Shown: one piece after another, positions 36,303 to 45,871 of the stretch
Position numbering within the stretch: position 1 is the first letter of the stretch
Layout of the letters: each line of letters begins with the position of its first letter
Origin: Mycobacterium sp. MS1601
GTDB lineage: Bacteria; Actinomycetota; Actinomycetes; Mycobacteriales; Mycobacteriaceae
Direction: 5' to 3'
NCBI RefSeq assembly: GCF_001984215.1
Contig: NZ_CP019420.1
Span: forward strand, 6,014,001 to 6,078,000
Length of the DNA: 64,000 nt
Notes under the pieces: generated by a model
What the model saw: only the letters and a program-made list of their open reading frames with translations
What the model was told of the DNA's origin: nothing
Database searches by the model: none
Translations under genes and position numbers: made by a program

Positions 36303-36917
36303 ATGTCCGAACCCCCACTACACGCCTTGGCGCTGGTCTGCACCCTCAAACCCAGCCCTTCCCCGTCGAGCAGCGAGCTGATCGCCGAGCACGTGTTCGC
36401 CACCCTGGCCGACCACGGCGTCACCACGGACATCGAGCGCCCAGTGGATTTCGACATCAAGCCGGGGGTCGAGGCTTATATGGGCGACGGTGACCAGTGG
36501 CCACAGATCCGCGAGAAGATTCTGAGCGCCGACATTCTGTTGATCAGCACCCCGACCTGGCTGGGCCACCCGTCCAGCGTCACTCAGCGTGTCCTCGAGC
36601 GCCTCGATGCCGAACTGTCCAACACCGATGACGCCAACAGACCCGTGGCGGCCGGCAAGGTGGCGCTGGTCAGTGTTGTGGGCAACGAGGACGGCGCACA
36701 CAAGATCGTGGCCGACCTGTTCCAGGCGCTCAACGACATCGGCTACACCATCCCGTCCCAGGGCTGCACGTACTGGAATGACGAGGCGATGGGCAGCCGC
36801 GACTACAGCGATCTCGACGAGATCCCGCAGCCGGTGGCCATCACCACGGCGACGGCAGCGCGTAACGCCGTTCATGTGGCCCGCCTCCTGAAAACCGCGC
36901 AATACCCAGGTGTTTGA
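36303..36917 (+). CDS. Flavodoxin-fold NAD(P)H-dependent oxidoreductase
   Basis: This 204-aa protein has the flavodoxin/NADPH-dependent FMN reductase fold. The phosphate-binding loop CTLKPSPSPSSSELIAEHV is at residues 13-31, LLISTPTWLGHPSSVTQRVLERLD near 83-106, and ALVSVVGNEDGAHKI near 122. It should bind FMN and reduce quinones, azo or nitro compounds in the cytosol, but the substrate is unknown. No ribosome site is evident before ATG 36303. It runs divergently from DUF3097. Confidence 0.85.
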   Translation: MSEPPLHALALVCTLKPSPSPSSSELIAEHVFATLADHGVTTDIERPVDFDIKPGVEAYMGDGDQWPQIREKILSADILLISTPTWLGHPSSVTQRVLERLDAELSNTDDANRPVAAGKVALVSVVGNEDGAHKIVADLFQALNDIGYTIPSQGCTYWNDEAMGSRDYSDLDEIPQPVAITTATAARNAVHVARLLKTAQYPGV

Positions 36918-36995
36918 TCACAAACGCCGGGCGCCTGCGTTACGGCAGTTGCGCCTGAGCGTTTGCGCGGCGAAGGCCGGGGTAGCCGACTGGGT

Positions 36996-38177
36996 ATGAA
37001 AGCTGTTACCTGGCATGGCAAGCGTGACGTGCGTGTCGACACCGTTCCCGACCCGAAGATCGAACAGGGTACCGATGCCGTCATCGAGGTGACGTCGACG
37101 AACATCTGCGGCTCTGATCTGCACCTGTACGAAGTGCTGGGCGCCTTCATGAAACCCGGCGACATCCTCGGACACGAACCGATGGGGATCGTCACCGAAA
37201 TCGGCTCCGAGATCACCAACCTCAGCGTGGGCGACCGGGTGGTGATCCCGTTCCAGATCTCCTGCGGCAGCTGTTTCATGTGCGATCACCAGCTGTACAC
37301 CCAGTGCGAGACCACCCAGGTCCGCGATCAAGGCATGGGTGCGGCGTTGTTCGGCTACTCCGAACTCTACGGTGAAGTCCCCGGCGGGCAGGCTCAGTAT
37401 CTGCGGGTGCCGCAGGCGCAGTTCACCCATATCAAAGTGCCTGAGGGGCCTCCTGATTCGCGCTTCGTCTACCTCTCCGACGTGTTGCCGACCGCCTGGC
37501 AGGCGGTGCAGTACGCCGACATCCCGGCAGGTGGGTCGGTCACGGTGCTCGGCCTGGGTCCGATCGGCGACATGGCCGCGCGGATCGCCGATCACCTCGG
37601 TTTCGAAGTGATCGCGGTGGACTTGGTGCCTGAGCGCCTGGAACGGTTGGCGGCGCGTGGTATCCAGACCATCGATGCTGCGACCCTGCAGAGCCCGGTC
37701 GGTGACGCAGTACGCGATCTCACCGATGGCCGCGGCACTGACGCGGTGATCGACGCGGTGGGCATGGAAGCGCACGGCTCTCCGGTGTCCAAAGTGGCCC
37801 AGCAGCTGACGGGTCTGCTGCCGGATGCCATCGCCAAACCCCTCATGCAGAAAGCCGGCGTGGACCGTCTCGGTGCGCTCTACACGGCCATCGATGCCGT
37901 GCGACGGGGCGGCACCATCTCGTTGATCGGGGTCTACGGCGGCATGGCGGATCGACTACCGATGCTGACGCTGTTCGACAAGCAGATCCAATTGCGGATG
38001 GGCCAGGCAAACGTGAAGAAGTGGGTGGACGACATCATGCCGCTGCTCACCGACAACGATCCCCTGGGCGTCGACACCTTCGCCAGCCACGTACTGCCGC
38101 TGGACGAGGCACCGCACGCGTATGACATCTTCCAGAAGAAGAAGGACGGTGCCGTCAAGGTCATCCTCAAACCCTGA
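36996..38177 (+). CDS. Zinc-dependent alcohol dehydrogenase, formaldehyde dehydrogenase-like
   Basis: This 393-aa medium-chain dehydrogenase has the catalytic-zinc set CGSDLHLYE and GHEPMGIV, and the structural-zinc-like region ISCGSCFMCDHQLYTQCE. The nucleotide fold is LGLGPIGDMAARIADHLGFEVIAVDLVPERLE. The long insert before the C-terminus (GLLPDAIAKPLMQKAGVDRLGALYTAI) is typical of glutathione-independent formaldehyde dehydrogenase relatives. ATG 36996 gives the usual MKAVTWHGKRDVRV start. It oxidises an alcohol or aldehyde with NAD; the true substrate is not known. Confidence 0.92.
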   Translation: MKAVTWHGKRDVRVDTVPDPKIEQGTDAVIEVTSTNICGSDLHLYEVLGAFMKPGDILGHEPMGIVTEIGSEITNLSVGDRVVIPFQISCGSCFMCDHQLYTQCETTQVRDQGMGAALFGYSELYGEVPGGQAQYLRVPQAQFTHIKVPEGPPDSRFVYLSDVLPTAWQAVQYADIPAGGSVTVLGLGPIGDMAARIADHLGFEVIAVDLVPERLERLAARGIQTIDAATLQSPVGDAVRDLTDGRGTDAVIDAVGMEAHGSPVSKVAQQLTGLLPDAIAKPLMQKAGVDRLGALYTAIDAVRRGGTISLIGVYGGMADRLPMLTLFDKQIQLRMGQANVKKWVDDIMPLLTDNDPLGVDTFASHVLPLDEAPHAYDIFQKKKDGAVKVILKP

Positions 38178-38262
38178 CGGTCGCTTCTCGCCCCGGGCCG
38201 CTGGTCGGTGAGCGTCGATTCCATCGTGCTCGCCGAAGGCGCCGATTCTCCTGTCGCCGAGT

Positions 38263-38592
38263 TCAGGCGGTGATGCGCATTTCGGCGATCTTGTCGTCGG
38301 ACAGGTGGAACGTGAAGGTGCTGGGGCCGTTGAATCCGTTGCCACCGACGTTCGCGATCACGGTGACTTCTGAGTCTCCGGTTTCGTAGAAGTTTATGAC
38401 GCTCAGCCTCACGTCCTGTCCGATGAATTCGGCGTCGCTCCACTTCTGAATGTCATTTTGGCCGTGGAACTCTCGGCCCCAGTCGTCGACGACACCCAGG
38501 TGCGGTACAAAAGCGGCCAGAAATGCCTCGGTGTCACCGAGGTTGGCAGCCTCGATGAGGGCGCGGACTTGTGGGCACAGAGGAGTTGTCAT
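38263..38592 (-). CDS. NTF2-like (SnoaL-type) small protein
   Basis: This 109-aa protein reads VRALIEAANLGDTEAFLAAFVPHLGVVDDWGREFHG, the start of a cone-shaped NTF2-like fold. It continues with beta strands VRLSVINFYETGDSEVTVIANV and ends TFTFHLSDDKIAEMRITA. Members serve as isomerases, hydrolases or ligand carriers; no catalytic dyad can be named with confidence here. It is close to, and in the same direction as, a lipoprotein gene. Confidence 0.8.
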   Translation of the reverse strand: MTTPLCPQVRALIEAANLGDTEAFLAAFVPHLGVVDDWGREFHGQNDIQKWSDAEFIGQDVRLSVINFYETGDSEVTVIANVGGNGFNGPSTFTFHLSDDKIAEMRITA

Positions 38593-38680
38593 GGTCGTCT
38601 CTCATGTGGTCGCCGATGTGTGGGACTGGTCCGTACATTGCCCGGTGGATAGACGAGCCGCCTCATGACCTCGACAGCGG

Positions 38681-39127
38681 TCACGGTGACTGCATGTCCT
38701 GGCCGGGTTCTGGGATGTCGCCGCCTGCGTCGGGGGCGGCCTCGGGACCTGCGCCGTGGTTGGGATTGGTGCAGATCGTTCCCTCGCACGGCACGTAGGT
38801 CCCGTCCCCGTCGGGACTGGGAATGGCGTCCGGACCGATGTAGCTGCCGGCCGGGCAGCCGGGGTCTTCGTTCTGGGCGCAATACTGCGGCGACAGGTTG
38901 TTGCCGGTGGATCCGTCGGCTCCAGGAACTTCCGGCGGGCCCGGTGCGGGCGGGGTGTTCCTCGTACCAGGTGTGGGAACTGGTGGTGGAGCCGGCGCAG
39001 TGGCGGCAGCGCTGCTGGGTGAGGGCGCGACGGTGACGGTGACGGGCGCCGGCTCCGAGGTCTGGCTGCAGGCAGTGGCAACGACGCAGATCGCGGTGAC
39101 GAACATGGTGGCAAGGGAGCTTTTCAC
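38681..39127 (-). CDS. Pro/Ala-rich lipoprotein of unknown function
   Basis: This 148-aa precursor has a lipobox: (V)KSSLATMFVTAICVVATAC, with the lipidated Cys at about residue 20. A Thr/Pro/Ala-rich linker follows (APVTVTVAPSP, then TAPAPPPVPTPGTRN). The Cys-containing C-terminal region (YCAQNEDPGCPAGSYIG, then YVPCEGTICTNPNHG) may form disulfides outside the membrane. GTG 39127 was chosen because AAGGAG lies eight bases upstream. No family is recognised. Confidence 0.78.
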   Translation of the reverse strand: MKSSLATMFVTAICVVATACSQTSEPAPVTVTVAPSPSSAAATAPAPPPVPTPGTRNTPPAPGPPEVPGADGSTGNNLSPQYCAQNEDPGCPAGSYIGPDAIPSPDGDGTYVPCEGTICTNPNHGAGPEAAPDAGGDIPEPGQDMQSP

Positions 39128-39246
39128 GGGTTTCTCCTTCTCAGCGCCGACACTGCACATGTCTGGGGCTGGCGCTTGGGTGCGGTCGATCGGAGGGACG
39201 CTCTCCGACGGGGATGACTACTCGGCGGTTTGGGACAGGCGCGATG

Positions 39247-40020
39247 TCAGCGGGTGGTGTAGCCGCCGTTGGCGAGGATGGTCTGGCCGGTGATCCACCA
39301 TCCTTCGCTGACCAGGAATCGCACCAGCGGCACAATGTCTTTCGGGTCGGTCAGACCTGTGGCAGTGAACTTCGACAGGTCCGCGGCGTTCTGGTTGTAC
39401 TCTGCGGACTCCGTGGTCTCTTGACCGTAGAAGAAAGGGGTCTCCATTGGCCCGGGTGCCACCGCGGTGACGGAGATTCCCTTCGCGCCATACTCTTTGG
39501 CGGCCGCACGGGTGAAGTGCTCGACTGGCGCTTTGGAACCTGCGTAGATCGAGTACAGGCCGGTGTAGGCCGACAGCAATGATGTCACCAACGTGACCAG
39601 CTTCCCGCGCTCCGATAGGTGCTCGCCGGCCTGCTGGATGAAGAACAATGCGGTCTTGGCGTTGATGGCGAAGATCGTGTCGTAATCCTCTTCGGTGATC
39701 TCGGCGATCGGTTTTTTGATCACCATTCCGGTGGTGTTGATGGCGATGTCGATGGAGCCCATCGCCGCGTGAGCGTCTGCGAACAGTGTGCCCACTGCTG
39801 CGGCGCTGGTGAGGTCTGCTTGCAGAAGGTGCGCGTTCGCGCCGGCGCTGTTGATCGCGGCGGCCGTTTCTTCGGCGGCTTCACGGGTGGATTCGCTGTT
39901 GTAGTGCACCGCGACTGCGCGTGCTCCGTGTGCGGCAAGGTCTCGGGAGATCAATCCGCCCAGGTTCTTTGCCCCTCCGGCGATCAGGATGTTTTTGCTG
40001 GTGATGGTGTTGTCGGTCAT
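39247..40020 (-). CDS. Short-chain dehydrogenase/reductase
   Basis: This 257-aa oxidoreductase has a Rossmann start NILIAGGAKNLGGLISRDLAAHG and the catalytic Tyr and Lys in YSIYAGSKAPVEHF; NTTGM replaces the usual NNAG. The C-terminus ends ITGQTILANGGYTTR. It should reduce a ketone or oxidise an alcohol with NAD(P). It is transcribed divergently from an AraC regulator 104 bases away, which is its likely controller. Confidence 0.9.
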   Translation of the reverse strand: MTDNTITSKNILIAGGAKNLGGLISRDLAAHGARAVAVHYNSESTREAAEETAAAINSAGANAHLLQADLTSAAAVGTLFADAHAAMGSIDIAINTTGMVIKKPIAEITEEDYDTIFAINAKTALFFIQQAGEHLSERGKLVTLVTSLLSAYTGLYSIYAGSKAPVEHFTRAAAKEYGAKGISVTAVAPGPMETPFFYGQETTESAEYNQNAADLSKFTATGLTDPKDIVPLVRFLVSEGWWITGQTILANGGYTTR

Positions 40021-40124
40021 CGTTGCTCCTCTTTTCCTTTGCGGTTGGGCACGTTATCGTGGCGCGATCACGGGATACCTTCGAAAAATCGGCGGCTGAC
40101 AAAAAGCGCACAACGGGAGGCGGG

Positions 40125-40982
40125 ATGCAGGTCTGGGACGGACGACGCGACCGCAGCGAACGTCACGTCGTTTCTGCTCGCGGTTTGCAGGAGCAGGGCC
40201 TGGACTTCCGCTTCGTCGCCGAAACGGTGACCGCTCCCACCGATTGGTGCTTCCAAGAGCCCCATCACGTGTTCGTGATCCACCGCCGTGGAGATCTCAC
40301 CTCGATGGAGATCGAATTCCAGAACGGCCCGTCAGGTCAGACGATCCCCCGCGTCGGCGACGTCTGGGTCATTCCGGCCGAGCATCGATACGCGGCCCTC
40401 GCTCAGGGTGGTTCCACGGTCGGATTCTGCGAAATCACGGTACCTGTAGGGGTTTTCGGTCAACGCGACCTGCCCCCACGCGTGGGGTACCGCGACATAC
40501 TGCTGCACCGACTCGTGGAACGCCTCGCCGGCCAGGTCCACCACGACGGAGCCGCGGCTACGCTGTTTCGCCAGTCCCTGGCACAGACACTGCAGCTGCA
40601 CATCGCTGAGCACTACCCCGCCCAACCGCGACCTGAGCACCGCCGACAGCGCGATCGACGGCTGGATCGACGTGATCAGCAGATCATCATCGACTACCTG
40701 AACTCCGAGTTGGACAGTCGCATCGACCTGGAAACCTTGGCCCTCACCGTGGGAATGACCCCCAGTGCGTTCCCAGCCGCCTTCTGCGCGGCCTTCGGGA
40801 CAACCCCGCACCAGTACCTGATCGAGAAGCGCATCGAACGAGCCAAAGTGCTGCTCTCGACGGCCGGGACCAGCGTCACCGACATCAGCGTAACCCTGGG
40901 ATTCTCCTCACCCAGCCATTTCGCCACCACTTTCAAGCAGCGCGTCGGCGTGACACCCACCTCGTATCGCACCCAACGCTGA
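40125..40982 (+). CDS. AraC-family transcriptional regulator
   Basis: This 285-aa protein has an N-terminal cupin-like sensing part (about 1-160). The C-terminal double helix-turn-helix (about 183-280) reads IDLETLALTVGMTPSAFPAAFCAAFGTTPHQYL, then RAKVLLSTAGTSVTDISVTLGFSSPSHFATTFKQ, the AraC signature. ATG 40125 was chosen because GGGAGG lies five bases upstream. It probably controls the divergent dehydrogenase and itself from the shared gap. Confidence 0.9.
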   Translation: MQVWDGRRDRSERHVVSARGLQEQGLDFRFVAETVTAPTDWCFQEPHHVFVIHRRGDLTSMEIEFQNGPSGQTIPRVGDVWVIPAEHRYAALAQGGSTVGFCEITVPVGVFGQRDLPPRVGYRDILLHRLVERLAGQVHHDGAAATLFRQSLAQTLQLHIAEHYPAQPRPEHRRQRDRRLDRRDQQIIIDYLNSELDSRIDLETLALTVGMTPSAFPAAFCAAFGTTPHQYLIEKRIERAKVLLSTAGTSVTDISVTLGFSSPSHFATTFKQRVGVTPTSYRTQR

Positions 40983-41168
40983 CCAAATCTCCTCCTTCTG
41001 GGTCCGACCTTGAATGGGTCTTCACAGCGGGCACGAAGGCAGGCAATTGGTCATGACAGAACCGCGGCAGAAGCAACTCTGCGCACGTTCTGCGACCACA
41101 GCAGTTCACTCGGAGGTCTTCGTCGTGTCACCTCACCACGCCGTCACCAACGGCCGTGGTCAGTGCAA

Positions 41169-42242
41169 CTAGCCGGCGGAGCTTGCCGCCGCCAGCTTTG
41201 TCGGGTCCGACGTCACCTCGTCGATCACGGTGTGCACGAACCGCATCTTCTCCAGCACCGGTGCGGGCAGCACGAACGGGTAGAGGTCATCGCGACCCAT
41301 GGACCGGTTCACCATGTTCAGCCCCCATGCCAGCGGCAGCCACATCTCGATGAGATTGTCGAAACCACTGGGCCCCAATGCCCGTCGCTCGAAGGTCGCG
41401 CCGGCGGGCGCGAAACTGAACGCCGCCGAGGTGTCCATCGTGTCGCGAATGTGCAGGTAGTGGGCAAACGTCTCGGCCCAGTCCTCGGCCGGGTGCATGG
41501 TGGCGTAGGAGGACACGAAGTCCTCCTCCCATCCCGCCGGGGCACCCTCGCTGTAGTGCCGGTCCAACGCCGCCTGGTAATCGGCCTCGGAGTCGCCGAA
41601 GAGCTCGTGAGAACGTTCCTTGTACTTCGGTGACGTCCCGATCAGCCGGTAGAAGTAGTAGTGCCCGATCTCGTGGCGGAAGTGGCCCAGCAGGGTGCGG
41701 TAGGGCTCGTCCATCGAGATGCGCAGCTGCTCACGGTGCACATCGTCACCCTCGGCGAGGTCAAGGGTGATGATGCCGTTGTCGTGGCCGGTGAACACCT
41801 TCTCGAACTCGCTGGACAACAAGTCGAAGGCCAGCCCGAACTCGGGGTCCTCGTCGCGGCCGACGATCGGCAGTTTCAGTTCATTCAGTTCGGCGATCAG
41901 CCGGCGCTTGGCCCCCTCCGCGACGGCGAACTGCGCCAGCGCTGCGGTATCGCTGTCGTTGGGCCTGGTCCTGGTGAGCTTGCACGAAGCGCACAACTCA
42001 CCCTGGACAGTGCTCTTCGGGTCGAGTCTTACCAGCCAGTTGCACTGTGCGACATGCAGATTGGCGCACAGGCGGTACTGCCGGGCGTCCACCGCACCAC
42101 TCTGCTCGGCGTCCTCACCCGAGGCGATCACCAACATCGCCATGTCGTCGAGGGAGAACCCGACCGGGCTGCCGCAGGACAGACAGACCGAGTTCTCGAA
42201 TGTCAGATGCTGCCCACAGTTGGGGCACAGGAAGTCACGCAT
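41169..42242 (-). CDS. Zinc-ribbon HExxH metallopeptidase-like protein (COG4307 type)
   Basis: This 357-aa protein starts with a zinc ribbon (MRDFLCPNCGQHL, then CLSCGSPVGF; further Cys in LCASCKLTRT). Its core holds the metal-binding helix GHFRHEIGHYYFYRL (HEIGH, about residue 190), then DWAETFAHYLHIRDTM, where the Glu is a likely third zinc ligand. The family is always found with transglutaminase-like, ATP-grasp and alpha-E genes. It overlaps the transglutaminase gene by eight bases and ends the four-gene unit. It probably cleaves a peptide bond made or exposed by its neighbours; the substrate is unknown. Confidence 0.88.
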   Translation of the reverse strand: MRDFLCPNCGQHLTFENSVCLSCGSPVGFSLDDMAMLVIASGEDAEQSGAVDARQYRLCANLHVAQCNWLVRLDPKSTVQGELCASCKLTRTRPNDSDTAALAQFAVAEGAKRRLIAELNELKLPIVGRDEDPEFGLAFDLLSSEFEKVFTGHDNGIITLDLAEGDDVHREQLRISMDEPYRTLLGHFRHEIGHYYFYRLIGTSPKYKERSHELFGDSEADYQAALDRHYSEGAPAGWEEDFVSSYATMHPAEDWAETFAHYLHIRDTMDTSAAFSFAPAGATFERRALGPSGFDNLIEMWLPLAWGLNMVNRSMGRDDLYPFVLPAPVLEKMRFVHTVIDEVTSDPTKLAAASSAG

Positions 42243-43188
42243 CGAGGACTCCCCCTGCCCGACCTTCCAAAGGCGCTACGTCCACGGCCACGTCGATCAC
42301 ACTGCTCTCCGAATCGGTGTAGATGATGCCCCGCAGCGGCGGGACATCCGCGTAGTCTCTACCCCAACCGACGATGATGTAACGCTCATCGACCATCTGA
42401 TCATTGGTGGGGTCCAGTCCCAGCCAGTCGCCCTGCGGTGTCCACACCCCGGCCCACGCGTGTGTGGCGTCGATCCCCACCATCCGCTCCTTGCCCGGCG
42501 GCGGATCGGTGGCCAGATATCCCGAGACGTAGGTGGCCGCCAACCCGTTGGCCCGCAGGCAGGCGATGGCCAAGCGGGCAAAGTCCTGGCACACACCTTC
42601 CCTGGCCTCGAGCACCTCGGCTACCTGGGTGGACACCGTGGTCGAGCCCGAACGATAGGTGAAGTCGGTGAAGATGCGGCCGTTGAGGTCGGTGAGCACG
42701 TCGATCAGCGGCCGGCCGGGGGTGAAGCTGGGCGCGGCGTACTCACGCACCGCGTCGGTGATCTCCGGTGGCCGCAGATCCAGAGTGAACTCCGAGGCGA
42801 GTGCCCCCTCGGCTCCCGAGGGCCGGGACTGCTCCCAGGGCGCAGCTGCCGCTCCACGGGAGTACAGGGCCGGCGGCGGAGCGTCCACCTCCACCACGGA
42901 TCTCGCCGTGACCGTCAGGGCGTGGTGACGTGCCGTCACGTGGAAGTAGCTGCTGATGTTGCCGTAGGCGTCCCGACTGACCGAACTGTCCGACGGGGCC
43001 GGGTCGATGTCCAAGGAATACGACAGACACCGCTGGCGCACCGAATCGCGCGGTGTCAAAAATCCACGGCCGTACGAGCTGGTCACCACGTCCGAGTAGC
43101 GGTAGACGGTCTGGTGCGTCACGCGGTAGCAGCGGCTGAAACTCGTCGCCGTCGATACAGGCAGCGGACCGTCCGGGAAAACGGTCAC
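42235..43188 (-). CDS. Transglutaminase-like cysteine peptidase
   Basis: This 317-aa protein has an N-terminal beta domain (RVTHQTVYRYSDVVTSSYGRGFLTPR). The papain-like transglutaminase core has Cys in EAREGVCQDFARLAIACLRANG, His in GIDATHAWAGVW and Asp in WLGLDPTNDQMVDERYI, so the triad is complete. Bacterial members mostly act as peptidases or amidases. GTG 43188 is chosen because it overlaps the stop of the ATP-grasp gene (GTGA). It is the M. tuberculosis Rv2569c type, from memory. Confidence 0.9.
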   Translation of the reverse strand: MTVFPDGPLPVSTATSFSRCYRVTHQTVYRYSDVVTSSYGRGFLTPRDSVRQRCLSYSLDIDPAPSDSSVSRDAYGNISSYFHVTARHHALTVTARSVVEVDAPPPALYSRGAAAAPWEQSRPSGAEGALASEFTLDLRPPEITDAVREYAAPSFTPGRPLIDVLTDLNGRIFTDFTYRSGSTTVSTQVAEVLEAREGVCQDFARLAIACLRANGLAATYVSGYLATDPPPGKERMVGIDATHAWAGVWTPQGDWLGLDPTNDQMVDERYIIVGWGRDYADVPPLRGIIYTDSESSVIDVAVDVAPLEGRAGGVLDA

Positions 43189-45857
43189 GGCATGACCCTG
43201 CGCTCGTCGGGACCCCACAGCGGCTGCATGCCGCCGGGCAGCGACAGCTGTGTCGCGGTGATGACCGTGGACAGTTCCCGCAGCCCGGCCTGCACGCCGT
43301 CAAGCAGGCCGGCCAACTCGCTGCGCTGTCCTTCCGGGGTGACGTCTTCGAGGTCGGCCGGGTCGAGGCGGCGCAGGCGGGTGCTGATCTCGTCGACCAA
43401 CCGTTCGGCGCGTGACGACGTCGACGCCCCGGGCAGTGCTCGCAGGTTGGTGCGCAACCGCTCGAGTTGATACACCAGCGATCGCGGATTCTCGGCGTCG
43501 AACAGCAGCAGCTCGGCCACAGCGGCCACACTAACCTTGCCGAGGTTGCGGCGGCGGTAGATCACCGCCGACTCACAGGCCACCAGCGTGGCCTCGGTGA
43601 TGGTTTGCTCCGCGTCCGGCTCGCGCACCGTGGTCATGGTGCTGCGCAGCAACGCGGCCAGCATCAAGCCGCGTTCGATGCGTTTGCCGATGTCCATCAT
43701 CAGCCAGCCGACATCGTGCACCATGGACTCGGCCGCCACCCCTGACAGCGCCAGCATCCCCTGCAGTGTCCTGGCGTGCGCCGAGGCCATCTCGGCATCA
43801 CCGCGCAGATGCGAGTCCGGCGGCGAATCCGAGGAGTGCAACACCGCCCGGTCGACGGTGGCCAGCACCATCCACGTGTCGTTGGACATCTGGTCGCGCA
43901 CCGCGCGGGCGGCCAGGCCCAGGCGTTCGATGGACTGGGCCAGCGAGCCGGGCCGTCGGCGGTCGGCGGTCAGCAGCCACATCGTGGTGGGCGCCACCGC
44001 GATCATCTCGGCCTTGTCCCCGTCGGAGCCGGTGTCGGTGCCGGTGATGTAGCCCAGCGCCGACAGCAGCACCGGAACACATTCGCTGGCATCGAGGTCC
44101 TGGCGGTGACGGTACTCGTGATAGCGCTCACGCGTGACGTTGAGCAGGCGCGCCATGTGCTCGGCACGCTCGGCGTAGCGGCCGGTCCAGAACAGATCCG
44201 ACAGCACACGCGGCGAGCTGACGGCGCGGGTTCCCGACGGTGTGACCGCGGCCAGGCTGGGCGGTAGCCCCAGGGTGCGCTCAGCGCCCACCCTGGTGGA
44301 CGGCAACACCCAGATGTCTTTGGCGGCAACACTGTTCAACTTGAACGCGGCATTGCCGGGGGCCAGCACGTAGCCGAGCCCGCCGATCATCGGCGCATAC
44401 CCGCCGCGCTGTGACACCGCGAACAGCCGCATCCCCACCCCGGCCGCCGACAGCCCGCCCGGGTAGTGATCGGTGGGTGCCGAGGAGAACTTCGGCAGCT
44501 CCTGGCCCAGCCACTGCCACGGTGTCGCTGAGATGCGGTCCGCCAGTGCGGCGCGCTGCGCTGAACTCAGCGCCGGCCCGACGATGGGTCCACCGCCGGT
44601 GGCAGGTCTGATCAGCAGCGCGTCCAGATTGGCCAGCAGATGCGAACGCTCGGCGTCTATGCCGCCCCAGTACATCGGCGCGGTGGGCAACTGCGGCGTC
44701 TCCCCCAGCAGCAGTTCGGCGAGCTCGGGCAGGAACCGCAGGATCGCCGGGCTCTCCAGGATGCCGCTGCCCAGGCTGTTGACCACGGTCACCGCCCCGC
44801 GGCGCTGCGCCTCCACCAGACCCACCACACCCAGGCGTGAATCCGCCCGCAGGTCGAGCGGATCGGCATAGTCGGCATCGACTCGGCGCAGCACCACGTC
44901 CACCCTTTTCAGGGTGCCCAGGGACCGCATCCACAGCGCACCGTCGCGGACCACCAGATCGGCGCTCTCCACCAGCGGAAAACCCAGCACCGACGCGAGG
45001 TAGGCCTGATCGAACGAGGTCTCGGAGTGGATGCCGGGACTCAGCACCACCACCACCGGATCCTCGGCTGCTTCGGGTGCGGCCTCGATCAGTGACAGTC
45101 GCAGCGCCTGGGCGAACGGTGAGGTGGGCCGCGGAGCGATCCGCTCGTAGAGGTCGGGAATGGTGTGGGCAACCACCCGGCGATCGGCCAGCGCGTACCC
45201 CGCCCCTGAGGGCGCCTGGGTCCAGTCGGCGTTCACCACGAAGCCGTCGGAACCCGCGCGACTTATGTCGCAGCCGTGCAGGAACAGCTGGTGGCGCCCC
45301 GGCGTCTCGATTCCGCGGGCCGCCCGCAGATAGCCAGGATGGGCGAACAGCAGCTGCGGTGGCAGCACCCCGCTGGTGATCGATTTCCGATCGCCGTAGA
45401 GATCCACCAGGACGGCGTCGAGCAGACGCGAGCGCTGCACCAGACCCGCCTGCAGCACGTCCCAGTCCGTCGACGAGATCAGCAGCGGAATGGCGTCCAG
45501 GTGCCATGGTCCGGGCTCGGCAGCGCCGTCCTCGTCGAGCGGCACCGCTTCGCCATCGCCGTCGAGCTGGATGTAGGTGATGCCGTCGTTGTCGACCAGG
45601 CCGCGTACCTCGTTGCGCAGCCGATCCAGACCTGCACGGCCCCTGTCACCGAGCACCTCAGCCAGGTCGCGCCAGGACTCGCGGACGTTGCCCGCCGGGT
45701 CGACGAACTCGTCGTACCCGGTGCCCGAGCCTCCCCGCACGTCGAAGAGCAGTTGCTGGGCACGCGCGTCGCGGTAGCCGGCGAGCAGGCTGTCAGGGTC
45801 GTGTCTCCCGGAGTCCCCGCCGCCGAACGAGTCGGCAGCGGGCAGCGGTACTGACAC
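43185..45857 (-). CDS. Circularly permuted ATP-grasp and alpha-E domain fusion protein
   Basis: This 890-aa protein has two parts that are often separate genes. Residues 1 to about 520 form the circularly permuted ATP-grasp domain (COG2308): GRHQLFLHGCDISRAGSDGFVV, SPGIHSETSFDQAYLASVLG, VDVVLRRVDADYADPLDLR and VNSLGSGILESPAILRFLPEL. Residues about 550-885 form the helical alpha-E domain (COG2307): LFWTGRYAERAEHMARLLNVTRERYHEYR and HDVGWLMMDIGKRIERGLML. The ATP-grasp part should form an amide or peptide bond. GTG 45857 follows AGGAGG by six bases; GTG 45875 overlaps the upstream stop and is an alternative. Confidence 0.9.
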   Translation of the reverse strand: MSVPLPAADSFGGGDSGRHDPDSLLAGYRDARAQQLLFDVRGGSGTGYDEFVDPAGNVRESWRDLAEVLGDRGRAGLDRLRNEVRGLVDNDGITYIQLDGDGEAVPLDEDGAAEPGPWHLDAIPLLISSTDWDVLQAGLVQRSRLLDAVLVDLYGDRKSITSGVLPPQLLFAHPGYLRAARGIETPGRHQLFLHGCDISRAGSDGFVVNADWTQAPSGAGYALADRRVVAHTIPDLYERIAPRPTSPFAQALRLSLIEAAPEAAEDPVVVVLSPGIHSETSFDQAYLASVLGFPLVESADLVVRDGALWMRSLGTLKRVDVVLRRVDADYADPLDLRADSRLGVVGLVEAQRRGAVTVVNSLGSGILESPAILRFLPELAELLLGETPQLPTAPMYWGGIDAERSHLLANLDALLIRPATGGGPIVGPALSSAQRAALADRISATPWQWLGQELPKFSSAPTDHYPGGLSAAGVGMRLFAVSQRGGYAPMIGGLGYVLAPGNAAFKLNSVAAKDIWVLPSTRVGAERTLGLPPSLAAVTPSGTRAVSSPRVLSDLFWTGRYAERAEHMARLLNVTRERYHEYRHRQDLDASECVPVLLSALGYITGTDTGSDGDKAEMIAVAPTTMWLLTADRRRPGSLAQSIERLGLAARAVRDQMSNDTWMVLATVDRAVLHSSDSPPDSHLRGDAEMASAHARTLQGMLALSGVAAESMVHDVGWLMMDIGKRIERGLMLAALLRSTMTTVREPDAEQTITEATLVACESAVIYRRRNLGKVSVAAVAELLLFDAENPRSLVYQLERLRTNLRALPGASTSSRAERLVDEISTRLRRLDPADLEDVTPEGQRSELAGLLDGVQAGLRELSTVITATQLSLPGGMQPLWGPDERRVMP

Positions 45858-45871
45858 GCCGATCCTCCTCG

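Noticed and set aside
41053..41172. 39-codon plus-strand frame between the AraC gene and the zinc peptidase gene
   Set aside because: ATG present but no ribosome site, no homology and no special composition; treated as intergenic.
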